From contig NZ_CP060828.1 in the NCBI RefSeq assembly GCF_014489635.1, forward strand, positions 6,966,001 through 7,030,000: a DNA stretch of 64,000 nt, written 5' to 3'. Source of the DNA: Streptomyces roseirectus (GTDB lineage Bacteria; Actinomycetota; Actinomycetes; Streptomycetales; Streptomycetaceae). Both the position numbers and the translations under genes were made by a program. How positions within the stretch are numbered: position 1 is the stretch's first letter; each line of letters opens with the position of its first letter. Shown here one piece after another: positions 18,753 to 27,397 of this stretch. The notes under the pieces were generated by a model that ran no database searches, had not been told where the DNA came from, and saw only the letters and a list, made by a program, of their open reading frames with translations.

Positions 18753-19280
18753 CGCCCCGGCGCGCGTGAGGCGCCACCGGCCTCACCGGGCGGCCGGGCA
18801 CGCCGGTTGTCGCCCGGTGGGCCGGGACACGCCGGTTCCCGTCAGGCGGGCCGGGGTACGCAGGCGGGCCTCACCTGGCGGGCGGGGCGCGTCGGCGGTC
18901 TCACCTGGTAGGCCGGGGTGCGTCGGTGGGCTCGGTGGGAGGCTCGTGGTGGGGTTTCGCCGGGGGTGCGACCGTGCGGGCCGTCGGCCGGTGCCCTCCG
19001 CTCGGAGCCGAAGCGGCGCGGCCGGCCCGCCGGTCGGACCGGTCACAGCGCGGGCCGCTCAGCGGCACCGGCACGGCACCGGTACCCCGATGCGCCGTGC
19101 CGACGCCCGCCCCTGCGGGCTGACCTGCCGGGTCACCGCCCCCCCCCGCGCCGGTACACCGCTCAGCGAGATGTCGCCAGGTCTCGCACGCCCGCCGGTT
19201 CGTGGTTCGCGGTGTTTCGGTCGTGCCCCGTGCGCCGGATATGAACCCCGGGTGACGGAACGCCCGGGGTTCAGGCGATA
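18753..19280. other. Non-coding spacer between trpE and the TIGR02234 gene
   Basis: This 528-bp spacer has no credible gene. Its first part is the 30-bp degenerate repeat listed separately. Around 19237-19275 the short words ACCCCGGGTGACGGAACGCCCGG and GGGTTCAGG could form a hairpin near the promoter of the next gene, but I see no clear promoter. Confidence 0.6.
18782..18931. repeat. Five degenerate tandem units of about 30 bp
   Basis: Units begin near 18782, 18810, 18840, 18871 and 18901. Each follows the pattern TCACCTGGcGGGCcGGGgcGCGTCGGcGG with variation. The last two units are the closest match. There are no unique spacers between units. Confidence 0.65.
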
Positions 19281-19928
19281 GTGGAGTACGTGACTGCTGT
19301 ACCGCACCCCCGCATCGAGGCCGGACCCGCGCGTTCCGGCCGCCGTAGCCTCGCTCTCGCCCTGCTCAGCGGGGCGCTCGGCGCGGCCGTCGCGCTGCTG
19401 GCGACCCGGCAGCGATGGTCGGAGGGGACCGCGTCGGTGGCAGGCGGGGCCTTCCGGCTCACCGCGAAGGGCAGCGACGTCACGGGGGTGCCCGCCGCGC
19501 TCGCGATAGTGGGCCTCGCCGCGCTCGTCGCCGTCTTCGCGGTCCGCCGCGCGGGCCGGCTCGCCGTCTCCGTCGTCCTCGCGCTCTCCGGCGTGGGGAT
19601 CCTCGTCGCGGCCCTCACCGGCGCGGACGACAGCTCCGCGCTCGACGAGCAGGCCGCGAAGGCGTCCGGCGACACCTCCGCGACCGTCGCCGCGCTCTCC
19701 CACACGGCCTGGCCGTACGTCGCCGCGGCGGGCGGCGCCCTCCTGCTGCTCGCCGGCCTCCTCGCCCTGCGCTACGGCCGCCTGTGGCCCGGCATGTCCG
19801 GCCGCTACGAACGCGACGGCACCCCCCGCCCCCGCCGCACCGCCAAGCCCGCCGACCCGGACCGCCCTGAGGACATGTGGAAGGCACTGGACCGCGGTGA
19901 GGACCCCACGGGCGCGGACCCCGCCTGA
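19281..19928 (+). CDS. TIGR02234 family membrane protein of the trp locus
   Basis: This 215-residue protein has four hydrophobic segments: around LALALLSGALGAAVALLAT, AALAIVGLAALVAVFAV, RLAVSVVLALSGVGILVAAL and AAAGGALLLLAGLLALRYG. A hydrophilic C-terminal tail is rich in Arg, Pro and Asp. It matches the actinobacterial family always found near trp genes; its biochemical role is unknown. Either the GTG at 19281 or the GTG at 19290 could be the start. It precedes the HGxxPAAW, DUF2752 and trpC genes on the same strand. Confidence 0.82.
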   Translation: MEYVTAVPHPRIEAGPARSGRRSLALALLSGALGAAVALLATRQRWSEGTASVAGGAFRLTAKGSDVTGVPAALAIVGLAALVAVFAVRRAGRLAVSVVLALSGVGILVAALTGADDSSALDEQAAKASGDTSATVAALSHTAWPYVAAAGGALLLLAGLLALRYGRLWPGMSGRYERDGTPRPRRTAKPADPDRPEDMWKALDRGEDPTGADPA

Positions 19929-20462
19929 GGGGATCCGCCGGGGAGCGGCCCACGCCGGGGGAGCGATGTCCTCGCGGAGGCCCACACCGGGAGCGGCGCC
20001 CTCGCGCAGGCACACGCGCGAGGCTGCTGGCCCGAGAGCCGGGTGCCCCGCGTCGCGCCGACGGACGGGTGCCCCCGGCGTCGCACCTGGCCCGGGAGCG
20101 AGGGGCGTTCCGGCCTGGCGGTGCGTCACGCGTGCGCGCGTGCCGGTGAACCCGCACTCGGCCGGCCGGCCCTCCACTCTCGCGTCCCGTGCGCGCCCGT
20201 GACAGCGAACCCGCGCCCGGCCGGCCGGCCCTCCGCCCTCGCGTCACGCGTGCGCGTGTGAAGGCTCGCGGAGATGTTTGGCGCCCTTCCTGCCTGCCCT
20301 CCCCGCCCGCACGTCCCGCGTGTGGGAACGGTGTTCGGGGTCCCGTTGTGGTGAATCGGCGGTTGTCAGGGGGCACCCCGGCGTTCCTCGGGGCGGTGGG
20401 TGCGGGACAATGTGGGGGAGCGTCCGGGTGGGCGTCACATGGACAGCAATGAGGAGCAAGTC
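19929..20462. other. Non-coding spacer with degenerate repeats
   Basis: This 534-bp spacer shows no credible gene. From about 19940 to 20045 there are loose 30-bp units containing GAGCGGC, CCTCGCG and CACACC-like words; from 20123 there is a clean 59-bp repeat listed separately. A Shine-Dalgarno AGGAG lies 6 nt before the ATG at 20463. Confidence 0.6.
20123..20262. repeat. Tandem repeat, period 59 bp, about 2.4 copies
   Basis: GCGTCACGCGTGCGC-like unit starts fall at 20123, 20182 and 20241, exactly 59 bp apart, and each full unit contains GGCCGGCCGGCCCTCC. The third copy is partial. Confidence 0.8.
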
Positions 20463-20714
20463 ATGGCGGGCAACAGCCACGGTCACACCCCGGCCGCCTG
20501 GACCGGTGTCACGATCTCGTTCATCGGATTCTGCGTCGCGGGCGCGTTCATGGTGATGGCGCAGCCGCTGGGCTTCTGGGCCGGCATGGTGATCTCGGTG
20601 CTCGGCGGTGGCGTCGGCCTGGTCATGAAGGGCATGGGGCTCGGCCAGCCGAAGGGCTACCGCGACCTCCCCGACCACATCACCTACGGCACCCCGGCCA
20701 AGGCCGACAGCTGA
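20463..20714 (+). CDS. HGxxPAAW family small membrane protein
   Basis: This 83-residue protein begins with the signature HGHTPAAW near its N-terminus, followed by two hydrophobic segments (VTISFIGFCVAGAFMVMA and FWAGMVISVLGGGVGLVM) and a C-terminal tail GYRDLPDHITYG. The family is restricted to Actinobacteria and found in trp loci; function is unknown. An upstream in-frame ATG at 20439 is possible, but AGGAG placed 6 nt before 20463 supports that start. Confidence 0.85.
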   Translation: MAGNSHGHTPAAWTGVTISFIGFCVAGAFMVMAQPLGFWAGMVISVLGGGVGLVMKGMGLGQPKGYRDLPDHITYGTPAKADS

Positions 20715-20784
20715 GACGGCTCTTCAGAGCGGACTTTCCGACGGCGGCCCGGCGCGAGAGCGTTCCGGGCCGCCGTCGCGCGTG

Positions 20785-20790
20785 CACAAT
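20785..20790 (+). promoter_or_regulatory. Candidate -10 element of the DUF2752 gene (leaderless spacing)
   Basis: CACAAT ends 7 nt before the ATG at 20798, the same arrangement as at hisI. Confidence 0.4.
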
Positions 20791-20797
20791 GCGAGAC

Positions 20798-21226
20798 ATG
20801 ACGAAGGCCGACGTCCAGCAGACCAGCCCCTCGCTCGCCGCCCGCCTCGCCGTGCCCGCCGGGATCATGGCGGCCGTCGTCGGCGCCTTCGGGTACGTGG
20901 CGACCGTCGACCCCAACGAGCCCGGCCACTACCCCGTCTGCCCCCTCTACCAGCTCACCGGCCTGTACTGTCCCGGCTGCGGCGGCCTGCGCAGCGCGCA
21001 CGCGTTCGCGCACGGCGACCTGCTGACCGCGCTCCAGGACAACGCCGCCGCCGTACTGGCCTATCTGGGCTTCGCCGTCGTGTGGACTGTCTGGGTGGTC
21101 CGCGCGGCACGCGCCCGCCCCGCGCGCGTAGTGCTCGGGAACGCGCACCTGTGGGCGATCGGCGTGTTCCTGCTGGTCTTCACGGTTGTCCGAAACCTGC
21201 CGTTCGCCGACTGGCTACGCCCTTGA
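20798..21226 (+). CDS. DUF2752 family membrane protein
   Basis: This 142-residue membrane protein has the DUF2752 hallmark CPLYQLTGLYCPGCGGLRS followed by AHAFAHGD, where the cysteines may bind metal or form a disulfide. Flanking hydrophobic segments are IMAAVVGAFGYVATV, VLAYLGFAVVWTVWVV and LWAIGVFLLVFTVV. An ATG at 20789 is also in frame, but 20798 fits the 7-nt spacing from CACAAT. It is the third small membrane protein before trpC. Confidence 0.85.
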   Translation: MTKADVQQTSPSLAARLAVPAGIMAAVVGAFGYVATVDPNEPGHYPVCPLYQLTGLYCPGCGGLRSAHAFAHGDLLTALQDNAAAVLAYLGFAVVWTVWVVRAARARPARVVLGNAHLWAIGVFLLVFTVVRNLPFADWLRP

Positions 21227-21340
21227 TCAACAGGGGAACGTCCGGGTAATGGAAGCGGCGCCGGTCTGATGCGGGCCACGTGGGGTCCGGCGGATACCAT
21301 CGCGGCAGGAAATGTCACCGCCCGGAAGGGGGCCGCTCGC

Positions 21341-22150
21341 GTGAGTGTGCTCGACGAGATCATCGACGGAGTCCGTGCCGACCTCGCGGAGCGGCAGGCG
21401 CGCGTCAGCCTCGACGAGCTGAAGGAACGCGCGGCGAAGGCCCCGGCGGCCAAGGACGGCGTCGCCGCCCTGCGGGGTGACGGCGTCAAGGTCATCTGCG
21501 AGGTCAAGCGCTCCAGCCCCTCCAAGGGCGCGCTGGCCGCGATCGCCGACCCGGCGGGCCTCGCCGCCGACTACGAGGCGGGCGGCGCCGCCGCGATCTC
21601 CGTCCTCACCGAGCAGCGCCGCTTCGGCGGCTCCCTGGCCGACCTCGACGCCGTACGCGCGCGTGTGGACGTCCCCGTCCTGCGCAAGGACTTCATCGTC
21701 ACGTCGTACCAGCTGTGGGAGGCCCGCGCGCACGGCGCCGACCTCGCCCTCCTGATCGTCGCCGCCCTCGAACAGCCCGCCCTTGAGTCCCTGATCGAGC
21801 GTGCCGAGTCCATCGGTCTCACGGCGCTCGTCGAGGTCCACGACGAGGACGAGGTGGAGCGCGCGGTCGCCGCCGGCGCGAAGGTGATCGGCGTCAACGC
21901 CCGCGACCTCAAGACCCTCGAGGTCGACCGCTCCACCTTCGAGCGGGTCGCCCCCGAGATCCCCGACCGCATCGTCAAGATCGCCGAGTCCGGCGTCCGC
22001 GGCCCCCACGACCTCATCGCCTACGCCAACGCGGGCGCCGACGCCGTCCTCGTCGGCGAGTCCCTGGTCACCGGCAAGGACCCCAGGGCGGCGGTCGCGG
22101 ATCTGGTCGCCGCGGGCGAACACCCGGCGATCCGGCACGGGCGCGCGTGA
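21341..22150 (+). CDS. trpC: Indole-3-glycerol phosphate synthase
   Basis: This 269-residue (beta/alpha)8 enzyme converts CdRP to indole-3-glycerol phosphate. Conserved blocks are [12 protein letters not shown] (catalytic Lys), [46 protein letters not shown] and [12 protein letters not shown]. The GTG start has GGAAGGGG about 9 nt upstream. A TACCAT at 21295-21300 could be the -10 of a trpC promoter. It heads trpC-trpM-trpB-trpA. Confidence 0.96.
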   Translation: MSVLDEIIDGVRADLAERQARVSLDELKERAAKAPAAKDGVAALRGDGVKVICEVKRSSPSKGALAAIADPAGLAADYEAGGAAAISVLTEQRRFGGSLADLDAVRARVDVPVLRKDFIVTSYQLWEARAHGADLALLIVAALEQPALESLIERAESIGLTALVEVHDEDEVERAVAAGAKVIGVNARDLKTLEVDRSTFERVAPEIPDRIVKIAESGVRGPHDLIAYANAGADAVLVGESLVTGKDPRAAVADLVAAGEHPAIRHGRA

Positions 22151-22158
22151 TCACCCGT

Positions 22159-22164
22159 TAGGCT
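22159..22164 (+). promoter_or_regulatory. Candidate -10 element of trpM (leaderless spacing)
   Basis: TAGGCT ends 7 nt before the ATG of the small trpM-like gene, only 8 nt after the trpC stop. Confidence 0.45.
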
Positions 22165-22171
22165 TACGACG

Positions 22172-22336
22172 ATGACTCCGACTCCGTACTCCGAGGACAG
22201 GCACGCGCGACTCGCGCGCGGTTGCCGCCCCCGGGGCTGCCGCGCGCCCGCGCGCAGGGTGCACGGCCGGAGGGTGCGGTACGTCATCGGGGCCGAGCCG
22301 GGACAGGTAAACGGCCGTCGATGGCAACGGACCTGA
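22172..22336 (+). CDS. trpM: TrpM-like small protein between trpC and trpB
   Basis: This 54-residue, very basic protein (ATG 22172, TGA 22334-22336) contains two cysteines (GCRPRGCRAPARRVHGRR) and a C-terminal VRYVIGAEPGQVNGRRWQ. Its place between trpC and trpB matches S. coelicolor SCO2038 (TrpM, earlier trpX), described as a modulator of tryptophan synthesis and development. The start lies 7 nt after TAGGCT. Homology is judged from position and remembered sequence character, not from an alignment. Confidence 0.75.
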   Translation: MTPTPYSEDRHARLARGCRPRGCRAPARRVHGRRVRYVIGAEPGQVNGRRWQRT

Positions 22337-22468
22337 AGGGGCGCGGGGAGTCACCCGAGGTGCGGCCACAGCCGCGCGGGCGCGAACAGATCAGCTGAAG
22401 CCGTTCGTGAACCCCTGCCCCCACGGCGAATTCGTGTTGTTCTCCACAACTCACCGTGAGGTTTCCGC

Positions 22469-23716
22469 ATGCCCAGCGAGTTCTTCATTCCCGACCCCGA
22501 GGGTCACGTCCCCACCGCCGAGGGCTACTTCGGCGACTTCGGCGGCAAGTTCATCCCGGAGGCCCTGGTCGCCGCCGTGGACGAGGTCGCCGTCGAGTAC
22601 GAGAAGGCCAAGGGCGACCCGGCGTTCGCCCGCGAGCTGGACGACCTCCTGGTCAACTACACCGGCCGCCCCAGTTCCCTCACCGAGGTGCCCCGCTTCG
22701 CGGAGCACGCGGGTGGCGCGCGCGTGTTCCTCAAGCGCGAGGACCTGAACCACACCGGCTCCCACAAGATCAACAACGTTCTCGGCCAGGCCCTGCTGAC
22801 CAAGCGCATGGGTAAGACCAGAGTCATCGCGGAGACCGGCGCGGGCCAGCACGGCGTCGCGACGGCCACCGCGTGCGCGCTGTTCGGCCTGGACTGCACG
22901 ATCTACATGGGCGAGATCGACACCCAGCGCCAAGCCCTGAACGTCGCGCGCATGCGCATGCTCGGCGCCGAGGTCATCGCCGTGAAGTCCGGCAGCCGCA
23001 CGCTGAAGGACGCGATCAACGAGGCGTTCCGCGACTGGGTCGCCAACGTCGACCGCACGCACTACCTGTTCGGCACGGTCGCGGGCCCGCACCCGTTCCC
23101 GGCGATGGTCCGTGACTTCCACCGGGTGATCGGCGTCGAGGCGCGCCGCCAGATCCTGGAGCGCGCCGGCCGCCTCCCGGACGCCGCGATCGCCTGCGTC
23201 GGCGGCGGCTCCAACGCGATCGGCCTGTTCCACGCGTTCATCCCCGACACGGACGTCCGTCTGATCGGCTGCGAGCCGGCCGGGCACGGCGTCGAGACGG
23301 GCGAGCACGCGGCGACGCTGACGGCCGGTGAGCCCGGCATCCTGCACGGCTCGCGCTCCTACGTCCTCCAGGACGACGAGGGCCAGATCACCGAGCCGTA
23401 CTCGATCTCGGCGGGGCTCGACTACCCCGGGATCGGCCCGGAGCACTCCTACCTCAAGGACAGCGGCCGGGGCGAGTACCGCGCGGTCACCGACGACGCC
23501 GCGATGCAGGCCCTGCGCCTCCTCTCGCGCACCGAGGGCATCATCCCGGCCATCGAGTCGGCCCACGCGCTCGCGGGCGCGCTGGAAGTCGGCAAGGAGC
23601 TGGGCCGGGACGGGCTGATCATCGTCAACCTGTCCGGGCGCGGCGACAAGGACATGGACACGGCGGCCCGCTACTTCGGCCTGTACGACACGACCGACGA
23701 GGGGGCCTCCAAGTGA
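22469..23716 (+). CDS. trpB: Tryptophan synthase beta chain
   Basis: This 415-residue PLP enzyme joins indole with serine to make tryptophan, in an alpha2-beta2 complex with TrpA. The PLP lysine is residue 100 in HTGSHKINN; other blocks are [15 protein letters not shown] [37 protein letters not shown] and [13 protein letters not shown] precedes the ATG by about 7 nt. The 132 bp before it hold a possible decayed intergenic repeat (AGGGGCGCGGGGAG, about 22336). Its stop overlaps the trpA start. Confidence 0.97.
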   Translation: MPSEFFIPDPEGHVPTAEGYFGDFGGKFIPEALVAAVDEVAVEYEKAKGDPAFARELDDLLVNYTGRPSSLTEVPRFAEHAGGARVFLKREDLNHTGSHKINNVLGQALLTKRMGKTRVIAETGAGQHGVATATACALFGLDCTIYMGEIDTQRQALNVARMRMLGAEVIAVKSGSRTLKDAINEAFRDWVANVDRTHYLFGTVAGPHPFPAMVRDFHRVIGVEARRQILERAGRLPDAAIACVGGGSNAIGLFHAFIPDTDVRLIGCEPAGHGVETGEHAATLTAGEPGILHGSRSYVLQDDEGQITEPYSISAGLDYPGIGPEHSYLKDSGRGEYRAVTDDAAMQALRLLSRTEGIIPAIESAHALAGALEVGKELGRDGLIIVNLSGRGDKDMDTAARYFGLYDTTDEGASK

Positions 23717-24531
23717 CCGGCAACATCCGACTCCTGTCCGACACCCTCGCCGCCGCGAAGGCCGAGGGCCGCTCCGCGCTCATCGCCTACCTCCCGGCCG
23801 GCTTCCCGACCGTGGACGGCGGCATCGACGCGATCAAGGCCGTCTTCGACGGCGGCGCGGACGTCGTCGAGGTGGGCCTCCCGCACAGCGACCCGGTGCT
23901 CGACGGGCCGGTCATCCAGACCGCCGACGACATCGCGCTGCGCGGCGGCGTCAAGATCGCGGACGTCATGCGGACGGTCCGTGAGGCGCACGAGGCGACC
24001 GGGAAGCCGGTGCTCGTGATGACGTACTGGAACCCCATCGACCGCTACGGCGTCGAGCGGTTCACCGCCGAGCTGGCCGAGGCCGGCGGCGCGGGCTGCA
24101 TCCTGCCCGACCTGCCCGTCCAGGAGGCCGGGCTGTGGAGGGAGCACGCCGCCAAGCACGACCTCGCGACGGTCTTCGTGGTCGCGCCGAGCAGCAGGGA
24201 CGCGCGGCTCGCGGAGATCACGGCGGCCGGCAGCGGCTTCGTGTACGCGGCCTCGCTGATGGGCGTCACCGGGACGCGTGAATCGGTCGGCGCACAGGCG
24301 CAGAACCTGGTCGAGCGGACCCGCGCGACCCGCGCCGACCTGCCCGTCTGCGTCGGGCTCGGCGTCTCCAACGCCGAACAGGCCGCCGAGGTGGCCTCCT
24401 TCGCGGACGGCGTGATCGTCGGATCGGCGTTCGTGCAGCGGATGCTGGACGCGCCGGACACCGCCGCCGGCGTCGAGGCGGTGCGGGAGCTGGCCGCCGA
24501 CCTCGCGAAGGGCGTGCGCCGGACGGCGTAA
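23713..24531 (+). CDS. trpA: Tryptophan synthase alpha chain
   Basis: This 272-residue (beta/alpha)8 subunit cleaves indole-3-glycerol phosphate and passes indole to TrpB. The catalytic Glu and Asp lie in [16 protein letters not shown], and [22 protein letters not shown] and VCVGLGVSN are family blocks. The GTG start overlaps the trpB stop (GTGA), giving 1:1 translational coupling. A hairpin follows 64 bp downstream. Confidence 0.97.
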   Translation: MTGNIRLLSDTLAAAKAEGRSALIAYLPAGFPTVDGGIDAIKAVFDGGADVVEVGLPHSDPVLDGPVIQTADDIALRGGVKIADVMRTVREAHEATGKPVLVMTYWNPIDRYGVERFTAELAEAGGAGCILPDLPVQEAGLWREHAAKHDLATVFVVAPSSRDARLAEITAAGSGFVYAASLMGVTGTRESVGAQAQNLVERTRATRADLPVCVGLGVSNAEQAAEVASFADGVIVGSAFVQRMLDAPDTAAGVEAVRELAADLAKGVRRTA

Positions 24532-24594
24532 GGGCTGCTGGGCCGGTCTGTTGGGCCGGTCGGCGGGTCACTCACTCGATCGGGTGGTCCTGGG

Positions 24595-24623
24595 ACAGGG
24601 GAGGCGCAATGCGTCTCCCCTGT
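24595..24623 (+). terminator. Terminator after trpA
   Basis: A 13-bp stem (24595-24607 with 24611-24623, one G-U pair) with an AAT loop lies in the space before the DsbA-like gene. Confidence 0.8.
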
Positions 24624-24636
24624 TCGTTTGCGGGGT

Positions 24637-25410
24637 GTGAGCGAGAAGAACCGAGTGGGAAAGCTGTCGGCGCGGGAGCGGCTGGCGGTCGAGCGTGAGA
24701 AGCAGAAGGCCGCCGAGAAGCGGCGCAAGGTGCTGGTCGTCGGCGCGAGCGTCGTCGCCGTGCTGGCGGTCGCCGCGGGCATCGGCGTCGTCGCGGCGAA
24801 CGCCGGGAAGGACGGCGGGGACAGCGCGGGCCCGGTCGTCGCGCCGTCCGGGGCGGGCGGGAAGGACGCGCTGGCCATCCCCGTCGGCAAGGAGAGCGCC
24901 AAGTCGACGCTGGTGGTGTGGGAGGACTTCCGCTGCCCGGCCTGCAAGTCGTTCGAGACGGCGTACCGCTCGGTGATCCACGAGCTGACCGGCGCGGGCA
25001 AGCTCAAGACCGAGTACCACCTGGCGACCCTCATCGACGGGAACCTGCGCGGCAGCGGGTCCCGCAAGGCGGCCAACGCCGCCGCCTGCGCGCAGGACGT
25101 CGGCAAGTTCCCCGCGTACCACGACGTGCTGTACGAGAACCAGCCCCAGGAGACCGACGACGCGTACGCCAAGGAGGCCAGGCTGATCGAGCTGGCCGGG
25201 AAGGTCGACGGGCTCGACACGCCCGCCTTCCGCGCGTGCGTCGAGAAGGGCACGCACAACGCGTGGGTGAAGAAGTCCGCCGAGGCGTTCAGCAACGGCG
25301 GGTTCGGGGGGACACCGACCGTGCTGTTCAACGGGAAGAACATCTACGCGGACCAGTCGATGACACCGGCGAAGCTGAAGCAGATGGTGGAGGAGGCGGA
25401 CAAGGGGTGA
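24637..25410 (+). CDS. Membrane-anchored DsbA-like thioredoxin-fold protein
   Basis: This 257-residue protein has a basic N-terminus (about 30 residues, KLSARERL to AEKRRK), one signal-anchor helix (VLVVGASVVAVLAVAAGIGVV), then an extracytoplasmic DsbA/thioredoxin_4 domain. The redox motif is CPAC in WEDFRCPACKSF, and the cis-proline loop is GGTPTVLFNGK. It probably forms or isomerises disulfides in exported proteins. The GTG at 24637 is 13 bp past the trp terminator. The next gene, lgt, also acts in envelope protein maturation. Confidence 0.87.
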   Translation: MSEKNRVGKLSARERLAVEREKQKAAEKRRKVLVVGASVVAVLAVAAGIGVVAANAGKDGGDSAGPVVAPSGAGGKDALAIPVGKESAKSTLVVWEDFRCPACKSFETAYRSVIHELTGAGKLKTEYHLATLIDGNLRGSGSRKAANAAACAQDVGKFPAYHDVLYENQPQETDDAYAKEARLIELAGKVDGLDTPAFRACVEKGTHNAWVKKSAEAFSNGGFGGTPTVLFNGKNIYADQSMTPAKLKQMVEEADKG

Positions 25411-25570
25411 GGCCGGCGGGGCTGACGGGGGTTTCGGGCGGCCGGTTCCGGCCGGGAGCGGGCCGACAGGGGATCGACAGGAGTTCCCCCGCGTTTGACC
25501 GGCCCGTTATCCAGCCGTTGCCGGGCTGCCCGCCGTCGGCCCGGCCCGGCAAGGTAGCGTCGACCCTGCC

Positions 25571-26494
25571 ATGGAACTTGCCTACATTCCCAGCCCGTCG
25601 CACGGGGTCTACCACCTCTGGGGCATCCCGCTGCGCGGCTACGCGTTCTGCATCATCATCGGCGTCTTCGTCGCGGTCTGGCTCGGCAACAAGCGATGGC
25701 TCGCCCGGGGCGGGCGGGCCGGGACGATCGCCGACATCGCCGTCTGGGCGGTGCCGTTCGGCCTCGTCGGCGGGCGCCTGTACCACGTCATCACCGACTA
25801 CGAGCTGTACTTCAGCGAGGGCCGGGACTGGGTCGACGCCTTCAAGGTCTGGGAGGGCGGGCTCGGGATCTGGGGGGCCATCGCGCTCGGGGCGCTCGGG
25901 GCGTGGATCGGGTGCCGGCGGCGCGGGATCCCGATGCCGGCGTACGCCGACGCCGTCGCCCCCGGGATCGCGCTCGCGCAGGCCATCGGGCGCTGGGGGA
26001 ACTGGTTCAACCAGGAGCTGTACGGCAAGGCGACGGACGTCCCCTGGGCGCTGCACATCACGTCCTCCGCGGAAGGGCGGGTGCCGGGGTACTACCACCC
26101 GACGTTCCTCTACGAATCCCTCTGGTGCGTCGGTGTCGCGTTCCTGGTCATCTGGGCGGACCGGCGCTTCAAGCTCGGGCACGGGCGGGCGTTCGCGCTC
26201 TACGTCGCCGCGTACTGCGTCGGGCGGTTCTGGACGGAGTACCTGCGGGTCGACGACGCGCACCACATCCTGGGCCTGCGTCTCAACAACTGGACCGCGC
26301 TGCTCGTGTTCCTCCTCGCGGTGACGTACTTCGTGATCTCCGCGAAGAAGCGCCCCGGGCGGGAGGAGATCGTCGAGCCCGGCGCCCCCGACGGCGAGGG
26401 CGAGGCCGAGGGCGCCTCTGAGAGCGAGCCCGAGGACAAGAAGGCCGACGCCGAGAACGGGAACGAGGCGAAGTCCGCCGGGAAGCAGAGCTAG
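25571..26494 (+). CDS. lgt: Prolipoprotein diacylglyceryl transferase
   Basis: This 307-residue, seven-helix membrane enzyme transfers diacylglycerol from phosphatidylglycerol to the lipobox cysteine of prolipoproteins. Family motifs are GIPLRGYAFCIIIG, GLVGGRLYHVITD, WEGGLGIWGA and the Lgt signature GRWGNWFNQELYG. The last 50 residues are an acidic tail (EGEAEGASESEPEDKK) common in streptomycete Lgt. TAGCGT at 25556-25561 lies 9 nt before the ATG. A strong hairpin follows the stop. Confidence 0.95.
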   Translation: MELAYIPSPSHGVYHLWGIPLRGYAFCIIIGVFVAVWLGNKRWLARGGRAGTIADIAVWAVPFGLVGGRLYHVITDYELYFSEGRDWVDAFKVWEGGLGIWGAIALGALGAWIGCRRRGIPMPAYADAVAPGIALAQAIGRWGNWFNQELYGKATDVPWALHITSSAEGRVPGYYHPTFLYESLWCVGVAFLVIWADRRFKLGHGRAFALYVAAYCVGRFWTEYLRVDDAHHILGLRLNNWTALLVFLLAVTYFVISAKKRPGREEIVEPGAPDGEGEAEGASESEPEDKKADAENGNEAKSAGKQS

Positions 26495-26518
26495 CCGGCT
26501 CGACGGCACGAGACGGTA

Positions 26519-26552
26519 CGAAGGGCGCCCAGGGAACCCTGGGCGCCCTTCG
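26519..26552. terminator. Bidirectional terminator between lgt and the leftward ARH operon
   Basis: A perfect 16-bp inverted repeat (26519-26534 with 26537-26552) lies between two convergent stop codons and can serve both strands. Confidence 0.9.
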
Positions 26553-26581
26553 CCCATGCCGGGGACGGGGGCGGGTTCAGG

Positions 26582-27397
26582 TCAGGGGGCGGTCAGGGCG
26601 AGGGTTCGATGCGCCGCCTCCAGCACCGCCTTGTCGATGAAGGTGCCGTCGGGAAGGGCCTGGGCGCCCTCGTTCCGCTCGGCGGCCTTGAGGATCGACT
26701 CAGCCTTCTCGATCTCCTCCTGCGTGGGGAGGTAGGCGCTCTCGATGACGGGGAGCTGGCGGGGGTGGATGGCGGCCCGGCCCAGGAAGCCCAGGCGGCG
26801 GCCCTGCGCGCTGGTGGCGGCCAGGGCGGCGAGGTCCTTGGTGTGGGGGTGCACGGACTGGGGCGGGGGCGGCAGGGAGGCGGCTCGGGCGGCGACGATC
26901 GCGCGGGAGCGGGGCCAGGCGAGGGCTTCGTCCGAGGTGGCGTTCAGGTCGGCCCTCAGATCCGCCTCGCCCAGGGCGATGCCCCGCAGGGCGGGGTGGG
27001 ACCGGGCGATGGCGTAGGCGTGCTCGATCGCCAGGGCCGATTCCAGGAGGGCGTACAGCGGGAGGTTCCGGGCCAGGGCGTCCGCCGTCGCCGTGACGTC
27101 CCCGGGAGTGGTGATCTTGGGGAGGCGCAGGGCCGAGACGCCGGGGAGCGGGGAGAGGGCGGTCAGGTCGGCCCGGGACCAGGGGGTGTGCGCCGCGTTG
27201 ACGCGTACGTGGATCCGGTGGGGGTGGGGGTCGGCGAGGCGTTCCGCCGTCGCCGCCCGGGCGTAGGACTTGCGGTCCGGGGCGACGGCGTCCTCCAGGT
27301 CGATGATGACGACGTCCGCGCCCGCCGCCAACGCCTTCGTGACCACCTCGGGGCGGTCGCCGGGGGCGTAGAGCCAGGTGAGGGGGAACTTTCTCAT
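26582..27397 (-). CDS. CitE-like HpcH/HpaI-family CoA-ester lyase
   Basis: This 271-residue TIM-barrel lyase is of the citrate lyase beta/malyl-CoA lyase group, which cleaves beta-hydroxyacyl-CoA esters with Mg2+. Family motifs are WLYAPGDRPEVVTKAL, ADVVIIDLEDAVAPDRK with acidic metal ligands, HVRVNAAHTPW, LPKITTPGD, ALLESALAIEHAYAIA and GIALGEADLRADLNA. Its ATG overlaps the CoA-transferase stop (ATGA). It is the last gene of the seven-gene leftward operon and presumably acts on the CoA ester made by its neighbour. Confidence 0.85.
   Translation of the reverse strand: MRKFPLTWLYAPGDRPEVVTKALAAGADVVIIDLEDAVAPDRKSYARAATAERLADPHPHRIHVRVNAAHTPWSRADLTALSPLPGVSALRLPKITTPGDVTATADALARNLPLYALLESALAIEHAYAIARSHPALRGIALGEADLRADLNATSDEALAWPRSRAIVAARAASLPPPPQSVHPHTKDLAALAATSAQGRRLGFLGRAAIHPRQLPVIESAYLPTQEEIEKAESILKAAERNEGAQALPDGTFIDKAVLEAAHRTLALTAP

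Noticed and set aside
18782..18931. CRISPR array
   Set aside because: The units are directly adjacent and degenerate with no unique spacers, and no cas gene is in the window.
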